A DNA stretch of 64,000 nt, taken from Janibacter limosus. GTDB taxonomy: Bacteria; Actinomycetota; Actinomycetes; Actinomycetales; Dermatophilaceae. A program made the position numbers and the translations under genes. This document shows, one piece after another, positions 60,508 to 64,000 of this stretch. Location of the stretch: contig NZ_CP036164.1 of the NCBI RefSeq assembly GCF_004295485.1, positions 3,224,001 to 3,288,000 on the forward strand, read 5' to 3'. The notes beneath the pieces are model-generated. The model searched no databases. It was not told where the DNA came from and was given only the letters and a program-made list of their open reading frames with translations. Position 1 is the stretch's first letter, and the number at the start of each line of letters is the position of its first letter.

Positions 60508-61548
60508 ATGACCGCACAGACCGCCGCACCCGAGGCGGACGACCGAGTCGTGGCGAAGGGGAGGGCCGGCCTCCTCTTCGCCCGGCCCGAGGTCGGGGCG
60601 CTCATCGGCGCCCTGGCCGTCATGGCCCTCTTCCTCGCCGTCGCCCCGTCCTTCCGCAGCCTGGGCAACACCGGCACGATCCTCTACGAGGCCTCCGCCA
60701 TCGGCGTCATGGCCGTCGGCGTCTCGCTGCTCATGGTCGGAGGCGAGTTCGACCTGTCGACCGGTGTCGCGGCGACGGCATCGGGGATCTGCGCGGCCCT
60801 CACCGCCTGGAACTTCGGGCTCAACGTCTGGATCGGCGTGCTCGCGGCGCTCGTCTTCTCCCTGCTCGTCGGGGCCTTCAACGGCTGGCTGCTCATGCGC
60901 ACCGGGCTGCCGAGCTTCCTCGTGACGCTCGGGACCTTCTTCGTGCTCCAGGGTGCCAACCTCGCCGTGACGCGGCTCGTCGGCGGCACCGTCTCGACGC
61001 CGACGATCTCCGACATGGACGGCTACGCCTCTGCGCAGCAGGTCTTCGCATGGAGCGTCTCCGTCGGTCCGGTGACCATCAAGTCGCTCGTCGTCTACTG
61101 GCTCGTCATGGTCGTGGTCGGCTCGCTCGTGCTGCAGCGGACCCAGATCGGCAACTGGATCTTCGCCGTCGGCGGTGACGCCGCTGCCGCCCGCGCCGTG
61201 GGCGTCCCCGTCACGCGGGTCAAGATCGGGCTCTTCATGACCGTCGGCTTCTGCGCCTGGATGCTCGGTATGCACCTGCTGTTTTCGTACCAGGTGATGC
61301 AGTCCGGCGAGGGTGTCGGCCAGGAGTTCATCTACATCATCGCCGCGGTCGTCGGTGGCTGCCTGCTCACCGGTGGCTACGGGTCGGTCGTCGGCGCGGC
61401 CCTCGGCGCGCTGATCTTCGGCATGACCCGCATGGGCATCAACTACGCGGGCTGGAACGTCGACTGGTTCTTCACCTTCCTCGGCGTGATGCTCCTGCTC
61501 GCGACCCTCGTCAACCTCTACGTCAAGAAGAAGGCGGACGCACGATGA
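60508..61548 (+). CDS. Sugar (inositol) ABC transporter permease
   Basis: A 346-residue RbsC-type permease with about nine membrane helices and the family signature VGVSLLMVGGEFDLSTGV and GAFNGWLLMRTGLPSFLVTLG. It forms the channel for the substrate delivered by the lipoprotein. 7 nt after the binding-protein stop; its own stop overlaps the ATPase ATG. Confidence 0.93.
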   Translation: MTAQTAAPEADDRVVAKGRAGLLFARPEVGALIGALAVMALFLAVAPSFRSLGNTGTILYEASAIGVMAVGVSLLMVGGEFDLSTGVAATASGICAALTAWNFGLNVWIGVLAALVFSLLVGAFNGWLLMRTGLPSFLVTLGTFFVLQGANLAVTRLVGGTVSTPTISDMDGYASAQQVFAWSVSVGPVTIKSLVVYWLVMVVVGSLVLQRTQIGNWIFAVGGDAAAARAVGVPVTRVKIGLFMTVGFCAWMLGMHLLFSYQVMQSGEGVGQEFIYIIAAVVGGCLLTGGYGSVVGAALGALIFGMTRMGINYAGWNVDWFFTFLGVMLLLATLVNLYVKKKADAR

Positions 61549-62429
61549 GCATCCAGACCACGCCGCGGCGCGCGGCCGACGTCGAGCCCCTCGTCGTCAT
61601 GAAAAACGTCGGCAAGTCCTACGGCAACGTCAATGCGCTGCAGGGCGTCAACCTCGAGGTCTACCCCGGCGAGGTCACCTGCGTCCTCGGTGACAACGGT
61701 GCCGGCAAGTCGACGCTCATCAAGATCATGGCCGGCCTGCACGAGCACACCTCGGGCAGCTTCGAGGTCGCGGGCGTCAAGCGCCAGCTCGCGTCGCCGC
61801 GCGCGGCGCAGGCCCTGGGCATCGCGACGGTCTACCAGGACCTCGCCCTGGCGCCGCTCATGTCGGTGTGGCGCAACTTCTTCATGGGCAACGAGATCCG
61901 CAAGGGTCCCTTCCTCGACTCGCGGGCGATGCGACGCATCGCCGACGAGGAGCTGCAGAAGATGGGGATCCAGATCGGGGACCTCGACCGGCCGGTCGGT
62001 GGTCTCTCCGGTGGGCAGAAGCAGTGCATCGCCATCGCCCGCGCGATCTACTTCGGCGCAAAGGTCATCATCCTCGACGAGCCGACCGCAGCCCTGGGTG
62101 TCAAGCAGTCGGGGGTGGTCCTCAAGTACATCGCCAAGGCTCGCGATGCCGGCCTCGGGGTCGTCTTCATCACCCACAACCCGCACCACGCCTACCTCGT
62201 CGGCAACCACTTCATCATCCTCAAGCTCGGTCGGCTCACCCTCGACGCGCACCGCGACGAGCTGACGCTCGACCAGCTGACCGCGGAGATGGCCGGTGGC
62301 CAGGAGCTCGACGCCCTCAAGCACGAGCTCGGCGACGTCGACCCCGGCAAGACCGTCGACCCGGACAACCCGGAGGTCCAGCTCGCCGGCCCCGGCAAGC
62401 CCGAGGTGCAGGAGGAGAAGCCGCAGTGA
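61545..62429 (+). CDS. Sugar (inositol) ABC transporter ATP-binding protein
   Basis: A 294-residue ATPase with Walker A GDNGAGKST, signature LSGGQKQ, Walker B VIILDEPTA and switch His in FITHNP. It has only one nucleotide-binding domain, whereas RbsA-type partners usually have two; two copies should therefore assemble per transporter, as in FrcA-type systems. A Pro/Glu-rich tail of about 35 residues follows. Its stop overlaps the next GTG by 4 nt. Confidence 0.92.
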   Translation: MSIQTTPRRAADVEPLVVMKNVGKSYGNVNALQGVNLEVYPGEVTCVLGDNGAGKSTLIKIMAGLHEHTSGSFEVAGVKRQLASPRAAQALGIATVYQDLALAPLMSVWRNFFMGNEIRKGPFLDSRAMRRIADEELQKMGIQIGDLDRPVGGLSGGQKQCIAIARAIYFGAKVIILDEPTAALGVKQSGVVLKYIAKARDAGLGVVFITHNPHHAYLVGNHFIILKLGRLTLDAHRDELTLDQLTAEMAGGQELDALKHELGDVDPGKTVDPDNPEVQLAGPGKPEVQEEKPQ

Positions 62430-63481
62430 CCTCGATTCCTGAGGAGGGTGCCCGCGCCCGTCTCGAAGGGCTTCGCGTCGGGGTCGTCGGCGTCGGCCTC
62501 ATGGGTGCCGACCACGCGCGCCGGCTGGCCACCCGCATCGCCGGCGCGAGCCTGACGGCGCTCGCCGACCCCGACGAGGGGCGGGTCGGTGCCCTCGCCG
62601 AGGAGCTCGACGGGATCGCAGTGCACGCCGATCCGCTCGACCTCATCGCCTCCGACGACGTCGACGCCGTCGTGCTCGCGTCCCCCGGGTCGGTCCACGA
62701 GGAGCAGCTGCTCGCGTGCATCGAACGAGGTGTGCACGTGCTGTGCGAGAAGCCGCTGACGATGGACAGCGAGTCCTCGCTGCGCGTCGTCGAGGCCGAG
62801 CGCGCCGGTGGTCGTGACCTCGTGCAGGTGGGCTTCATGCGGCGCTTCGACCCGGAGTACGTGCGGCTGAAGGCGCTGCTGGACTCGGGGCGGATGGGCC
62901 GCACGCTGCTGCTCCACCAGACGCACCGCAACAAGAGCGTGCCCCACCCCGACTTCCGCTCCGAGATGATCGTGCGCGACTCCCTCGTCCACGAGATCGA
63001 CTGCGCGCGCTGGCTGCTCGGCGAGGAGATCGTCTCGATCCAGGTCATCAGCCCGACGCCGACCTCGCACGCGCGCGAGGGGGTCGTCGACCCGCAGATC
63101 GCGATCCTGCGCACGGCGTCGGGGGCGGTCGTGACCAACGAGGTCTTCGTCAACGCTCGCACGGGGTACGAGGTGCGGGTCGAGGCGGTGGCCGAGCGGG
63201 GCAGCGCGATCATCGGCCGCCCCGCGAGCGGCGTCTACACGACGACAGCCGACCCGGGCGGTGGCGATGGCTCCTGGGGCGGACCGATCGACCCCGACTA
63301 CCGGGTGCGGTTCGAGCGTGCCTACGACCTCGAGGTGCAGGCCTGGGTCGACGCCTCCCGCCGCGGCGAGGTCGTCGGACCGACGAGCCGCGACGGCTAC
63401 GTCTCGACCCTCGTGTGCACCGCCGGCATGCAGTCGCTGGCGAGTGGTGTCCCGGTCGCCGTCGAGACACCCGGCTCGTGA
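62426..63481 (+). CDS. iolG2: Inositol 2-dehydrogenase-type oxidoreductase (Gfo/Idh/MocA), copy 2
   Basis: A 351-residue oxidoreductase with Rossmann motif LRVGVVGVGLMGADHA, substrate motif CEKPLTMD and catalytic D-x-x-x-H in RDSLVHEIDCARWLL. It is closer in pattern to actinobacterial IolG than copy 1. The start is GTG at 62426. Codons about 5-15 are a REP-like element in reverse orientation, placed just before the fold; no other start codon lies before the Rossmann motif. Likely acts on another inositol isomer. Confidence 0.88.
   Translation: MTSIPEEGARARLEGLRVGVVGVGLMGADHARRLATRIAGASLTALADPDEGRVGALAEELDGIAVHADPLDLIASDDVDAVVLASPGSVHEEQLLACIERGVHVLCEKPLTMDSESSLRVVEAERAGGRDLVQVGFMRRFDPEYVRLKALLDSGRMGRTLLLHQTHRNKSVPHPDFRSEMIVRDSLVHEIDCARWLLGEEIVSIQVISPTPTSHAREGVVDPQIAILRTASGAVVTNEVFVNARTGYEVRVEAVAERGSAIIGRPASGVYTTTADPGGGDGSWGGPIDPDYRVRFERAYDLEVQAWVDASRRGEVVGPTSRDGYVSTLVCTAGMQSLASGVPVAVETPGS
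62438..62470 (-). repeat. REP-like palindrome within the first codons of iolG2
   Basis: Read on the minus strand: CCCTTCGAGACG, then GGCGCGGGCACC, then CTCCTCAGG. It has the same outer blocks as the copy in iolD at 57467-57500 with a different centre. Confidence 0.75.
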
Positions 63482-63520
63482 CCGGGTCCGCCTGCTCCAC
63501 GACGCGGAGCGGGCCAGGGG

Positions 63521-64000
63521 TCACCCGTCGCGACGGTCCAGTCCGGGGAGGGGGCCCGAGAGCATGGCGAGGACCTGGTCGGCGAGGTCGTCGGGCGACG
63601 TCGGTCCGCTCGGGTCGTGCCACCGGTACAGGCCCGTGAGCATCGTCAGGGTCAGGTTGGCCAGGACCGTGCTGTCGGCGGCCGGTGCCAGGCGCTCACT
63701 GCGTGCGTAGTCGTCGATGAGTGCCGCAAACTGCTGGGTGATGGCGTGCGACCACGTGCGGAACCCGGCCGAGGTGGCCGCCGAGAGCTCGGTCTGCTCG
63801 CTGTACACCGTGGCGTAGTGGCCGCGCATCCGGGTGGTCAGGTCGACGTGCATGCTGACCAGCTGGCGGATCTTGTCGCGGGGTGGGTCCGCGGTCGCCA
63901 GGATGGCGCCGATGCGCTCGCTGAGCTCCCCGGTGACGAGCACGACCATCTGGTCCAGGAGCCAGGGCTTGCTCTCGACGTACTTGTAGATGGTGGGGCG
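63521..64000 (-). CDS. TetR-family regulator (N-terminus beyond window)
   Basis: The 159 visible codons begin within the DNA-recognition helix (RPTIYKYVESKPWLLDQM), the classic end of a TetR helix-turn-helix, and continue through an all-helical ligand-binding domain (RGHYATVYSEQTELSAATSAG). The start lies outside the window. It faces the end of the inositol cluster. The 39-bp gap between the stops holds a weak GCTCC/GGAGC hairpin. What it controls cannot be told from here. Confidence 0.88.
   Translation of the reverse strand, partial: RPTIYKYVESKPWLLDQMVVLVTGELSERIGAILATADPPRDKIRQLVSMHVDLTTRMRGHYATVYSEQTELSAATSAGFRTWSHAITQQFAALIDDYARSERLAPAADSTVLANLTLTMLTGLYRWHDPSGPTSPDDLADQVLAMLSGPLPGLDRRDG

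Noticed and set aside
63482..63520. GCTCC/GGAGC hairpin as terminator of the inositol cluster
   Set aside because: The stem is only 5 bp with a 7-nt loop, much weaker than the other terminators in this window, so it was not listed as a feature.

Overview
The window is chromosomal DNA of a high-GC actinobacterium. Two blocks keep the mycobacterial gene order: parB / trxA-trxB / anti-sigma-sigM / pseudokinase / murJ / DUF6049 / NUDIX / pcnA, and ino1-padR / ponA / membrane protein / rpsF-ssb-rpsR-rplI. With a DinF-type MATE gene and a complete inositol cluster, this suggests a member of the Micrococcales, possibly an Intrasporangiaceae (Janibacter-like) genome. That placement is inference. The left end should lie near oriC because parB is there. 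No rRNA, tRNA, CRISPR array, insertion sequence or prophage was seen.

Layout. (1) 1-9.7 kb: end of parB facing a minus-strand block of trxA, trxB (behind a SigR-type promoter), a SigM/anti-sigma pair, a membrane pseudokinase, murJ, a DUF6049 protein and a NUDIX hydrolase. (2) 9.8-12.4 kb: secreted lipase and pcnA. (3) 12.4-32.1 kb: a roughly 19-kb run of tightly packed plus-strand genes: a WXG100-headed putative effector, two Mog1/PsbP-like proteins, PP2C phosphatase, FHA proteins, Ser/Thr kinase, small membrane proteins, MoxR ATPase, DUF58, a transglutaminase-like protein without its catalytic cysteine, and a ubiquitin-like/FHA/triple-FtsK EccC-type motor. Two WXG100 (Esx) genes follow. This is a compact type VII-like secretion locus wrapped in phospho-signalling genes. 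(4) 32-46.5 kb: biotin carrier protein, P450, ino1-padR, ponA, ribosomal/ssb operon, a lipoprotein/OmpA-like pair, a DUF3352 protein and a MATE transporter. (5) 46.6-51.7 kb: a second MoxR-DUF58-VWA-VWA (Bat-like) operon. (6) 51.8-63.5 kb: GntR-regulated inositol catabolism and uptake cluster, ending against a truncated TetR gene.

The most interesting signal links regions 3, 4 and 5. Five promoters share the same 44-bp layout: a palindrome GGGGAG-TN-CTCCCC, exactly 24 bp, then a -10 box of form TANNNT. They stand before the effector/kinase operon, the esx pair, the lipoprotein/OmpA pair, the DUF3352 gene and the MoxR-2 operon. This predicts one regulon, run by a regulator not encoded here, that joins secretion, envelope and chaperone-like genes.

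Other signals are a strongly over-represented heptamer CCCTTCG (about one per kb, in all reading frames), REP-like palindromes that form the N-terminal codons of two inositol genes, and a near-perfect PadR operator between ino1-padR and ponA.
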